Shown: piece after piece, positions 28,965 to 36,559 of the stretch | Position numbering within the stretch: the stretch's first letter is position 1 | Layout of the letters: each line of letters begins with the position of its first letter | Assembly (NCBI RefSeq): GCF_000600085.1 | Contig: NZ_CP006821.1 | Span: forward strand, 372,001 to 436,000 | Length of the DNA stretch: 64,000 nt | DNA from: Helicobacter pylori oki112 | Lineage (GTDB): Bacteria > Campylobacterota > Campylobacteria > Campylobacterales > Helicobacteraceae | Direction: 5' to 3' | The notes under the pieces: generated by a model | Told to the model about the DNA's origin: nothing | Databases searched by the model: none | Seen by the model: only the letters and a program-made list of their open reading frames with translations | Position numbers and translations under genes: made by a program

Positions 28965-30773
28965 ATGAAAACAAAAGTGCCAATGAAAAATATCCGCAAT
29001 TTTTCCATTATCGCTCACATTGACCATGGTAAAAGCACTTTAGCGGATTGTTTGATTTCTGAATGCAACGCTATCAGTAACAGAGAAATGAAGAGCCAAG
29101 TGATGGACACTATGGATATTGAAAAAGAAAGGGGCATTACGATTAAGGCTCAAAGCGTGCGCCTGAATTACACTTTTAAGGGGGAGGATTATGTTTTAAA
29201 CCTCATTGACACCCCAGGGCATGTGGATTTTAGCTATGAAGTGTCTCGCTCTTTGTGTTCATGCGAAGGGGCGTTATTAGTGGTAGATGCCACTCAAGGC
29301 GTGGAAGCACAAACCATCGCCAACACTTATATCGCTTTAGATAACAATTTAGAAATTTTACCGGTGATCAATAAAATTGATTTGCCTAATGCGAATGTTT
29401 TAGAAGTCAAACAGGATATAGAAGACACGATAGGGATTGATTGTTTTAACGCTAATGAAGTGAGCGCTAAAGCTAAGCTTGGCATTAAAGATTTGTTAGA
29501 AAAAATCATTACGACCATTCCTGCCCCTAGCGGTGATTTTAACGCTCCCTTAAAAGCGCTCATTTATGATTCATGGTTTGACAATTATTTGGGGGCGCTA
29601 GCGTTAGTGCGTATCATGGATGGGAGCATCAACACCGAGCAAGAAATTTTAGTGATGGGGACGGGTAAAAAACACGGCGTTTTAGGGCTATACTACCCTA
29701 ACCCTTTGAAAAAAATCCCTACTAAAAGTTTAGAATGCGGTGAGATTGGCATTGTGAGTTTAGGGCTAAAAAGCGTTACGGATATTGCGGTAGGCGACAC
29801 GCTCACAGACGCTAAAAACCCTACCCCTAAACCCATTGAAGGCTTTATGCCGGCTAAACCCTTTGTTTTTGCGGGGCTTTACCCTATAGAAACGGACAGG
29901 TTTGAAGATTTAAGAGAAGCGTTATTGAAACTCCAGCTTAACGATTGCGCTTTAAATTTTGAGCCTGAAAGCTCTGTGGCGCTTGGCTTTGGCTTTAGGG
30001 TGGGCTTTTTAGGGCTATTGCACATGGAAGTGATTAAAGAAAGGCTAGAAAGGGAATTTGGCCTTAACCTCATCGCTACCGCTCCCACGGTGGTGTATGA
30101 AGTGCATTTAACGGATAATAGCATCAAATATGTCCAAAACCCTAGCGAATTGCCCCCTGAAAACCATATCGCTTGCATCAAAGAGCCTTTTGTGAGGGCG
30201 ACAATCATCACGCCGAGTGAATTTTTGGGTAATTTAATGCAGCTATTGAACAATAAAAGAGGCATTCAAGAAAAAATGGAATATTTGAACCAATCTCGTG
30301 TCATGCTCACTTATTCCTTGCCGAGCAACGAAATTGTGATGGATTTTTATGACAAGCTCAAATCTTGCACTAAAGGGTATGCGAGCTTTGATTATGAGCC
30401 GATAGAAAACAGAGAAGCCCATTTAGTGAAGTTAGATGTGAGGGTGGCAGGCGATGTGGTGGATGCGCTTTCTATCATTATAGATAAAAACAAGGCGTAT
30501 GAAAAGGGGCGAGCCTTAGTGGAAACGATGAAAGAGCTTATCCCAAGACAGCTTTTTGAAGTCGCTATCCAAGCGAGCGTGGGGAATAAAATCATCGCCA
30601 GAGAGACGATTAAATCTGTCGGTAAGAATGTAACGGCTAAGTGCTATGGGGGCGATATTACACGAAAAAGAAAACTCTTAGAAAAGCAAAAAGAGGGCAA
30701 GAAACGCATGAAAGCTATCGGTAAGGTGGAGCTTCCCCAAGAAGCGTTTTTAGCGATATTAAAGATTGATTAG
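28965..30773 (+). CDS. lepA: Elongation factor 4 (LepA)
   Basis: A 602-residue translational GTPase that acts on the ribosome under stress or during initiation. The G1 motif is '[10 protein letters not shown]', G2/G3 lie in '[11 protein letters not shown]' and '[12 protein letters not shown]', and G4 is 'INKIDLPN'. The characteristic LepA C-terminal domain is present ('[19 protein letters not shown]', '[16 protein letters not shown]'). The first codons may be '[13 protein letters not shown]', with Met-7 as an alternative start. It is five bases from the dxs stop. After lepA the window enters accessory DNA. Confidence 0.97.
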   Translation: MKTKVPMKNIRNFSIIAHIDHGKSTLADCLISECNAISNREMKSQVMDTMDIEKERGITIKAQSVRLNYTFKGEDYVLNLIDTPGHVDFSYEVSRSLCSCEGALLVVDATQGVEAQTIANTYIALDNNLEILPVINKIDLPNANVLEVKQDIEDTIGIDCFNANEVSAKAKLGIKDLLEKIITTIPAPSGDFNAPLKALIYDSWFDNYLGALALVRIMDGSINTEQEILVMGTGKKHGVLGLYYPNPLKKIPTKSLECGEIGIVSLGLKSVTDIAVGDTLTDAKNPTPKPIEGFMPAKPFVFAGLYPIETDRFEDLREALLKLQLNDCALNFEPESSVALGFGFRVGFLGLLHMEVIKERLEREFGLNLIATAPTVVYEVHLTDNSIKYVQNPSELPPENHIACIKEPFVRATIITPSEFLGNLMQLLNNKRGIQEKMEYLNQSRVMLTYSLPSNEIVMDFYDKLKSCTKGYASFDYEPIENREAHLVKLDVRVAGDVVDALSIIIDKNKAYEKGRALVETMKELIPRQLFEVAIQASVGNKIIARETIKSVGKNVTAKCYGGDITRKRKLLEKQKEGKKRMKAIGKVELPQEAFLAILKID

Positions 30774-30781
30774 AGCGTTTG

Positions 30782-31711
30782 ATGAAAGTAGGCTCACTTT
30801 TTGCTGGGATTGGAGGGTTTGAATGCGCGTTTTTGCAAGCGGGCTTTGAAATTGGTTGGGCGAATGAATTGGACAAAGACGCATGCAACACTTATAGGGC
30901 TAATTTCAAACACAAGCTTTTAGAACAAGATATTAAAGATTTAAACCCCAATGAATTAGAAGATGTTGGGTTGATAAGTGCGGGGTTTCCTTGTCAAGCG
31001 TTCAGCATTGCCGGGTTGCAAAAAGGGCTTAATGATGAAAGAGGAGCGATTGTTATGGAAATGTTTCGCATCATTCAAGCCAAAAAACCTCAAGTTTTGT
31101 TATTAGAAAATGTAAAAAATTTAGTGAGCCATAATAAGGGGGAAACCTTAAAGTTTATTTTAGAAACTTTAAAAAACTTAGGCTATTTTGTCCATTATAA
31201 AATACTAAACACTTATGAATATTCTACTATACCACAAAATAGAGAGCGGGTTTATATTATAGGATTTTTAGATAAAAACCATTACAAGCGCTTTCATTTT
31301 CCTTTAAAAATCAATCACACGCAAAGCATTAAGGATTTGTTAGAAATAAAAGTGGGTGAGGAATTTTATTACAAGCAATATCGTTTTTATGAGACTTTAA
31401 AAAAAGAAATCACCAAAAGAGACACTTGCTACCAATGGCGTAGGCATTATGTGAGAGAAAATAAAAACAATCTTTGCCCCACTCTTACAGCCAACATGGG
31501 GACAGGAGGGCATAATGTGCCTTTAGTTTTAGATGAGCAAGGCATAAGAAAACTCACGCCTAAAGAATGTCTGAATTTTCAAGGTTTCGCTAAAGATTAT
31601 GTTTTACCTAATACCACTAAAAGCAAACTTTATAAGCAAATTGGTAATTCTGTGAGTGTGCCTGTGATTAAAGCTTTAGCATTAGAAATTAAAAAGGTTG
31701 TTTATGGATAA
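30782..31711 (+). CDS. C5-cytosine DNA methyltransferase (type II)
   Basis: A 309-residue m5C methyltransferase with the family's motifs in normal order. Motif I is 'GSLFAGIGGFECAFLQAGF', binding S-adenosylmethionine. Motif IV is 'AGFPCQAFSIAG', with the catalytic PCQ Cys. Motif VI is 'LLLENVKNLVS' (ENV), motif VIII 'IPQNRERVYIIGF', and motif X 'QIGNSVSVPVIKAL'. The target-recognition region between VIII and IX is short, which fits a short palindromic site, but the site cannot be inferred. It starts with ATG at 30782, eight bases after the lepA stop, and overlaps the next gene by eight bases. Methyltransferase plus partner is the normal layout of a type II system. Confidence 0.93.
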   Translation: MKVGSLFAGIGGFECAFLQAGFEIGWANELDKDACNTYRANFKHKLLEQDIKDLNPNELEDVGLISAGFPCQAFSIAGLQKGLNDERGAIVMEMFRIIQAKKPQVLLLENVKNLVSHNKGETLKFILETLKNLGYFVHYKILNTYEYSTIPQNRERVYIIGFLDKNHYKRFHFPLKINHTQSIKDLLEIKVGEEFYYKQYRFYETLKKEITKRDTCYQWRRHYVRENKNNLCPTLTANMGTGGHNVPLVLDEQGIRKLTPKECLNFQGFAKDYVLPNTTKSKLYKQIGNSVSVPVIKALALEIKKVVYG

Positions 31712-32174
31712 TCATACGCATCAAACTTGTGTCATCAATTTAACCGGTATTGACAAGGGGATTTTTCGCACAATGAATGGCAACGCTGATGAACTCATTG
31801 CTATAGGAAGGGTGATTAAAGCAGGATTTCCTTGCAGTAGAGTGGATGTTACAAACGCTAAATACGATGCTATTGTGGATCTAGGGGGAAAGCAGAAATT
31901 ATTGAGGATACAGATTAAAGGCACAGGGGGAGATACTTTGAATTTTACAGGGGGCTATAGGAGTGGGGTTCAAATTGATAGGAATGCCCCCAAACGCACT
32001 TACAAATACACCAAAAAAGATTGCGATTTGATTTTAGGGATAGACACTCGCACGAGCGAATGCTATATTATCCCTATTGAAGACATACAAGAATGGGGCA
32101 ATACAAAGAGTTTGTCGCAACTCCAACACTATAAAGAGAATTGGCAAATTTTGATTGACTTGGCGTTGGAGTAA
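31704..32174 (+). CDS. Probable PD-(D/E)XK restriction endonuclease partner
   Basis: A 156-residue protein that overlaps the end of the methyltransferase. It carries a PD-(D/E)XK-like nuclease core: 'DVTNAKYDAIVDLGG' followed by 'LLRIQIKGT' (Asp ... Gln-x-Lys), then 'GYRSGVQIDRNAP', 'YTKKDCDLILGI' and 'SECYIIPIEDI'. That order resembles the small nuclease family that includes the intron homing endonuclease I-Ssp6803I (Pfam calls it PDDEXK_5), although this is a match by eye. Gene context (next to an m5C methyltransferase, coupled translation) argues that it is the restriction half of a type II system. No recognition sequence can be deduced. A start at 31698 (TTG) would add two residues. Confidence 0.75.
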   Translation: MDNHTHQTCVINLTGIDKGIFRTMNGNADELIAIGRVIKAGFPCSRVDVTNAKYDAIVDLGGKQKLLRIQIKGTGGDTLNFTGGYRSGVQIDRNAPKRTYKYTKKDCDLILGIDTRTSECYIIPIEDIQEWGNTKSLSQLQHYKENWQILIDLALE

Positions 32175-32781
32175 AAATATAAAATCACATTTATAAATAA
32201 GAAAAAAAGATCCCTTTAGATATGCTAAAAAGGCACAATCAAATTAGAAAAGAATGACTTGCTCTTAAACCCTAATTTAGTGGAAGCAGAAAGAAAATTT
32301 TTACAAGCTTTTAAAATGGCTCTATCTTAAAATGAACGCTGATAATCAAGTGGGTAATCAAAAAGCTTGATTGGGGAAGGGAATTAGAGATCATTGCGAT
32401 ACTCTTTAACCATTACAGAGACGGCACCAACTATAGCGTCTCAAACCTTAATGGGAATATCCTACTACAAACGAGCTTAAAACGCAAGAGCCATAACAAG
32501 AAAAATGGGGGCGTTGCTTACAGAATACCACAATAAAGAGCGTTTTTAAACAACAAACGAAATAATTAAAATTGAATTATTGTTGAATAGTTAGCAACTA
32601 TAAAGAGAAGCTTGCGTTACCGTCTACTTTGCAAGCGATTACAAAAGAAAAGGCATTTAATTCTTTAAACTCTTTTAAAACTAATCCTATATAAAAAAGA
32701 TTAACAAGGCTTTTAAAAAGCATCATTAGGGAGTTAAGGTATCGTAAAAACCCTCCTATGGATTTTAAAATCGCCAAAAGT
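32175..32781. other. Gene debris between the R-M pair and the flagellar rod gene
   Basis: About 600 bases without an intact gene. Broken reading frames with protein-like character remain. One around 32235-32330 reads 'LEKNDLLLNPNLVEAERKF' and then 'LQAFKMALS' before a stop. A second is open from 32336 to 32536. A third piece near 32625 reads 'TLQAITKEKAFNSLNSF'. This looks like decay of one or more genes, perhaps an earlier restriction-modification system. No RNA gene or repeat was recognised. Confidence 0.5.
32336..32536 (+). pseudogene. Remnant of an unknown gene
   Basis: A 66-codon frame without a usable start, bounded upstream by TGA and downstream by TAA. It encodes a structured-looking segment ('KKLDWGRELEIIAILFNHY', 'RDGTNYSVSNLNGNILLQTS', 'KKNGGVAYRIPQ'). 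I do not recognise the parent protein. It is probably the 3' part of a lost gene. Confidence 0.4.
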
Positions 32782-33591
32782 CTAAGCTTTTGTAGCGAGT
32801 TTGTTGATCGCTTCGGCGTTCATGTCGTCTTGGTGGGTTTTTAACACTTTAGAATACATGTCCAAAAAGCGGTTGATTTCAATCAAAGCACTCATTTCAC
32901 GCACCGCATTGACATTGCTTTTTTCTAGCATGTATTGCCTTAACGCGCCAGAGTCAGAGACTTGATGGACGCCTTCGCCCTGATAAGTATAAAGGTTTTG
33001 CCCTATTTTTTTAAGGTTTTTAGGTTCGCTAAAACTCACTAAAGCTAACGCACCCGCTTGAATTTGGGCTTCATTATCCCTAAAAGTGATTCCGCCATTT
33101 TGATCCACTTCAATTTCAGCGTCAGGCATGAGCATGATCCCTCCTTTTTCGTTCAAGCCAGAGCGTGAAAGCACCCTAAAGCCATTAAGAGTAACTAAAG
33201 AGCCGTCTTTATCCACGCTAAAATGCCCGTCTCTGGTATAAGCGACGCCCTCATCAGTTTGTATCGCAAAATAGAGGTTAGGGCTTGTTAGGGCAAAATC
33301 TAGGGGGTTATTCGTCCCTTCAAACGCGCCAAGACTCCTATCCGTATAGATTTCTGATAAAATAGGCACACGATTGAGATTGCGGTTTAAATACTTCGCG
33401 CTCGCTTTGGTTTGATCCTCTAAGGGCAGTTGCTCTCGGTATTGTTGGTAAAGCCTTAAAAAATCGCCTGTAATCGCATCGTCTCTTTTAAAGCCATTGG
33501 TGTTTAAATTAGCTAAATTATTAGAGGTTAAATCCAAGCGGTTAAATTGTGTCGCCATAGCCCCAGTGGCCGCATAATACCCATTTTGCAT
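32782..33591 (-). CDS. Flagellar basal-body rod protein, FlgF/FlgG family
   Basis: A 269-residue axial protein of the distal or proximal rod. The N-terminal rod signature is 'FNRLDLTSNNLANLNTNGFK', the middle hook-like segment contains 'AYTRDGHFSVDKDGSLVTLNG', and the C terminus ends in the helical 'SNVNAVREMSALIEINRFLD' typical of FlgF/FlgG. The homologue HP1092 was originally called FlgG, but a second FlgG (HP1585) exists, so this copy is more likely FlgF-like. It is exported by the flagellar type III apparatus and has no cleavable signal peptide. An isolated gene on the minus strand, upstream of kgtP's 3' end. Confidence 0.88.
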   Translation of the reverse strand: MQNGYYAATGAMATQFNRLDLTSNNLANLNTNGFKRDDAITGDFLRLYQQYREQLPLEDQTKASAKYLNRNLNRVPILSEIYTDRSLGAFEGTNNPLDFALTSPNLYFAIQTDEGVAYTRDGHFSVDKDGSLVTLNGFRVLSRSGLNEKGGIMLMPDAEIEVDQNGGITFRDNEAQIQAGALALVSFSEPKNLKKIGQNLYTYQGEGVHQVSDSGALRQYMLEKSNVNAVREMSALIEINRFLDMYSKVLKTHQDDMNAEAINKLATKA

Positions 33592-33645
33592 GCGAATAAT
33601 CCTTTTAAAAGGAAAAATTATAGCAAAAATTAAATAAAAACAGAT

Positions 33646-34926
33646 TCATTCCAAATAGGTTTTTTTAGGGAATATGATAACCATAACCATAAAGATAACA
33701 ATACTCAACATGACATAGCCCACAAACCCCACTTCAAAACCATGCTGTTTGAACTCTAACGCTACATAACTCGCGCTCCCTCCAAAAAGCGCATTGGCGA
33801 TCGCATAGGCCAAACCCACGCCAAGCGCTCGCACATGTTCAGGGAATAATTCCGCTTTAATGACCCCAGCAATGCAAGTGTAAAAACTCATGCTGCTCAA
33901 TGCGAGTATTTCATAAAATAGGGCTTCATACACGCTAGTGGCATGCTTGATACCATAAAAGACAACAGGCGTTACAATAAGCCCTGTGATAGCAAAAACC
34001 ATCAGCATTTGGGTGCGTTTGATTTTGTCAGCCAGCATCCCACATAAGGGCTGTAAGAAGATGAAATAAGAGAGCGCTAAAAGCATGATGAAACTGCTTT
34101 CTTTAGGGCTGAATGATGAGCTGTTGGTTAAAAAGATTTTTAAATACACCGTAAAAGTATAAAAACACAAACTCCCTCCCATAGTTAGCCCAAAGACTAT
34201 TATTAAGGCTTTTTTATGGTTGAGCAATTCCTTTAAACTGCCTCTTTGGGTTTCTTCTTTAATAGTGGTTTTGGAAGTTGTTTTGCTATCCATGGTTTCT
34301 TCCATGATATTTCTTAAAAAGAGCGAGAGTAGGGCTAATATGCCCCCTAAAGCGAATAAATAACGCCAAGCAAACGCGCTGATTTGCTCATGCGTGTAAA
34401 TATTTTCAACGATAAAGAGTGAAAAAATCGCTAAGAGCTGCCCTCCAACTAAAGTTACATATTGAAAAGAGCCGTAAAAACCTTTTTTACCATTCTTGCC
34501 TAATTCAGAGAGGTAAGTAGCGACCACGCCGTATTCTCCTCCCACGCTAAAGCCTTGTAAAAGCCTGGCTAATAATAAAAACAAGAACGCCCATTCCCCT
34601 ACGATTTCTTTAGTGGGGAGCAATGCGAGCATGAAAGAGCCTAGTGCCATAAGGATAATGGAATACACCATAGAAGTTTTACGCCCCTTTTTATCCCCCA
34701 ATTTACCAAAAAACAAACTCCCCAAAGGGCGCATGAAAAACCCTAGCATAAAAACCAAAAAAGCTGAGATGAGTGCTAGAGTGGGGTCGTTCGTGTGGGT
34801 AAATTCCTTAGCGAAATAAGGCGCTAAGAACGCGTAAGCGTAAAAGTCATACCATTCCACTAAATTACCTGAACTAGCGGCTAAAAGGGATTTTAAGGGT
34901 TTTTTGGTGGCGGGTTGGGGGCTCAT
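33646..34926 (-). CDS. kgtP: Alpha-ketoglutarate permease (MFS, MHS family)
   Basis: A 426-residue inner-membrane symporter with twelve hydrophobic helices. It shows the MHS-family N terminus 'SSGNLVEWYDFYAYAFLAPYF', the 'GKLGDKKGRKTSMV' MFS loop between helices 2 and 3, and 'LLLARLLQGFSVGGEYGVVAT' in helix 4. KgtP imports 2-oxoglutarate with protons; the H. pylori gene (HP1091) carries this name by similarity to E. coli. A related dicarboxylate cannot be excluded. The start is ATG at 34926. Upstream lies a gap and the tnpB element. Confidence 0.88.
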   Translation of the reverse strand: MSPQPATKKPLKSLLAASSGNLVEWYDFYAYAFLAPYFAKEFTHTNDPTLALISAFLVFMLGFFMRPLGSLFFGKLGDKKGRKTSMVYSIILMALGSFMLALLPTKEIVGEWAFLFLLLARLLQGFSVGGEYGVVATYLSELGKNGKKGFYGSFQYVTLVGGQLLAIFSLFIVENIYTHEQISAFAWRYLFALGGILALLSLFLRNIMEETMDSKTTSKTTIKEETQRGSLKELLNHKKALIIVFGLTMGGSLCFYTFTVYLKIFLTNSSSFSPKESSFIMLLALSYFIFLQPLCGMLADKIKRTQMLMVFAITGLIVTPVVFYGIKHATSVYEALFYEILALSSMSFYTCIAGVIKAELFPEHVRALGVGLAYAIANALFGGSASYVALEFKQHGFEVGFVGYVMLSIVIFMVMVIIFPKKTYLE

Positions 34927-35175
34927 GGCTATCCTTGAATATGAAATTTTTAGGTAATTTTACTAAGAGTTAGGGAAACCACAGATAATATTTGATTAAT
35001 AGGTTAAAGGATTATGGTGTTTGTGTGATTAAGGAAATCATTCTAATACCGTTTTTTTAAGAGATTATCGCTTGATTTTCGCAAGCTCTTTAAGATTGTT
35101 TTATTTGTTTTAAAAAACGCTTTCAACCCTTTTTAAAAGGTTAAAAGAATTTCGACACTTCAAAGTAAATGAAAA
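34927..35175. other. Gap between kgtP and the tnpB element
   Basis: About 250 bases of AT-rich sequence that include the kgtP leader. An imperfect hairpin (AACCCTTT/AAAAGGTT around 35127-35144) is visible, but it lacks a clear T run. No gene or RNA is recognised. Confidence 0.5.
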
Positions 35176-35185
35176 TTGACATACT

Positions 35186-35206
35186 CCCCATAACTAAAGT
35201 TAGGGG
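35186..35206 (-). repeat. IS608-like right-end imperfect palindrome
   Basis: An eight-base-pair stem with one bulged T and a four-base loop, three to ten bases inside the TCAA end of the element. In IS608 this structure is the TnpA recognition hairpin; in TnpB systems the same 3' region forms the guide (omega/reRNA) scaffold. Confidence 0.75.
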
Positions 35207-35232
35207 ATTCTGGTATCAACAAGGCTTGCATG

Positions 35233-36441
35233 CTAGGCATGTCTTACAGCCTCTACTCCAAGAGTGGATGCCCCCACTCTATGAATATTAATAGACGCAT
35301 TTAAATCCCTGTCTAGTTCCAATCCACAATATTTGCAGTGGTATTCTCTTTCTTTATCTGTTTTGCCTAATTTTTTAATGTCTTTATTAAAGTTTTCATC
35401 AACAGATAAGCAATTAGAACAAGTCTTAGAGCTAGGATAAAATCTATCAATCTTAACGACATGAGCATTGTTTTCAAGGATTTTCACAAACTCGCTAAAA
35501 GCTAGATCGCTCACTTTTCTGCCCCAAAGTTTTTGCATAGATTTCATGTTCAAGTCTTCAATGAAAATATGGCTGTATTGTTTGGCTAGACTATTGGCGA
35601 GTTTGTAGAAAAAGTCCGTTCTTAGGTTTTTGATTTTTCTATGCAATCTAGCAAGTCTTAGTCTAGCTTTTAGGCGGTTATGGCTACCTCTTTTCTTTTT
35701 GGATAGAGAGCGGTTGCAAGCACGAATCAAAGGCAAATATTTAGAGAAAAATAAAGGCGATTCTATCTTAGTATTGTCAGATCCGGTTAAAAAAGTCCTT
35801 AACCCAAAGTCAAAGCCCACGCTTTTATCGCATGCGGTTTGCTTGTTAGGGTTATTTTCTAATTCACAGACTAGACACAAGAAATAATCGCCCATATTAT
35901 CTCTTTTAATGGTTAGAGTTTTTACTTTCCCTATCAAAGCATAAGTTTTAATGAACTTATAGCTATAACCATTAAAAGAAACAACATTGTCTTTTATCTC
36001 AAACCCCACTCCCTTATTCAACCCTGTCTTTTTATCAACTTGGCTTTTGAAAGTGAAAGATTTGTAGTTGGCTACTTTTTTAAATCGTGGCAATTTGGCT
36101 TGTTTCTTAAAGAATTTTTTAAACGCTTTATCTATCCTTTCAGTTAAATCTTGCAGGGCTTGTGAGCCTAGTGTTTTTAAAAAAGCATAACGATGGGTCT
36201 TTTTCAATTTGGTGGTGTGTTTTTGCAAATCGTTAAGCTTTAAATACTTTTTGAAAAGTCTATAATAGCGTTTGTGCAAGGCAATGCAATGGTTATAAAA
36301 CACGCCATAACGCCTTAATAGTGTGTCTATACGCCTATTCTTATCGTTCTTATAGAGCTTTTGTTTGTAGGTTATCAACATAACTTTTCCATTTTTCTTT
36401 TTGCTTAGGGCGGTTGCTGTTTTGTTGGTTTTATTATACAT
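35233..36441 (-). CDS. tnpB: RNA-guided nuclease TnpB, IS605 family
   Basis: A 402-residue TnpB that appears intact. The RuvC-type catalytic residues are in place: Asp in 'SVGFDFGLRTFLTG', Glu in 'HIFIEDLNMKSM' and Asp in 'CGLELDRDLNASINIHR'. The zinc ribbon has its four Cys ('CSNC' and 'CKYC'), and an OrfB-type arginine-rich helix is present ('SHNRLKARLRLARLHRKI'). TnpB proteins are RNA-guided DNA endonucleases, ancestors of Cas12, that use an RNA from the element's right end to cut near a TAM. The start could be ATG at 36441 or, more in line with relatives, ATG at 36381 ('MLITYKQKLYKN'). No tnpA accompanies it. Confidence 0.9.
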   Translation of the reverse strand: MYNKTNKTATALSKKKNGKVMLITYKQKLYKNDKNRRIDTLLRRYGVFYNHCIALHKRYYRLFKKYLKLNDLQKHTTKLKKTHRYAFLKTLGSQALQDLTERIDKAFKKFFKKQAKLPRFKKVANYKSFTFKSQVDKKTGLNKGVGFEIKDNVVSFNGYSYKFIKTYALIGKVKTLTIKRDNMGDYFLCLVCELENNPNKQTACDKSVGFDFGLRTFLTGSDNTKIESPLFFSKYLPLIRACNRSLSKKKRGSHNRLKARLRLARLHRKIKNLRTDFFYKLANSLAKQYSHIFIEDLNMKSMQKLWGRKVSDLAFSEFVKILENNAHVVKIDRFYPSSKTCSNCLSVDENFNKDIKKLGKTDKEREYHCKYCGLELDRDLNASINIHRVGASTLGVEAVRHA

Positions 36442-36559
36442 AAAAAAATAACTAATACAAGATATTCATAGTATTACTATCATTTTTATATCATATTAAC
36501 GCTGATACGACTATTTCACATTGGCACGCCTAAAGGCCAATATCCAATGAAAACAAAGC

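Larger units (their letters stand above)
35176..36441 (-). mobile_element. IS605-family (IS608-like) element: tnpB and right end only
   Basis: On the minus strand the intact tnpB is followed by a right-end structure like that of IS608. Arms CCCCTAAC and GTTA-T-GGGG close around a TTTA loop (plus-strand 35186-35206), with one unpaired T in the stem, and the end sequence GAGTATGTCAA finishes with TCAA at 35176-35179. IS608 ends in the same tetranucleotide after a similar hairpin with an extrahelical T. No tnpA gene is present and no matching left-end hairpin was found between 36442 and ftsK, so the element cannot move by itself. In 26695 kgtP and ftsK are neighbours without it. The left boundary is not determined. 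Confidence 0.8.

Noticed and set aside
36505-36545. ATTGGC/GCCAAT inverted repeat between ftsK and tnpB as an insertion-sequence left end
   Set aside because: It does not match the GC-rich hairpin with bulged T expected for IS608-type left ends and may equally be a weak ftsK terminator.
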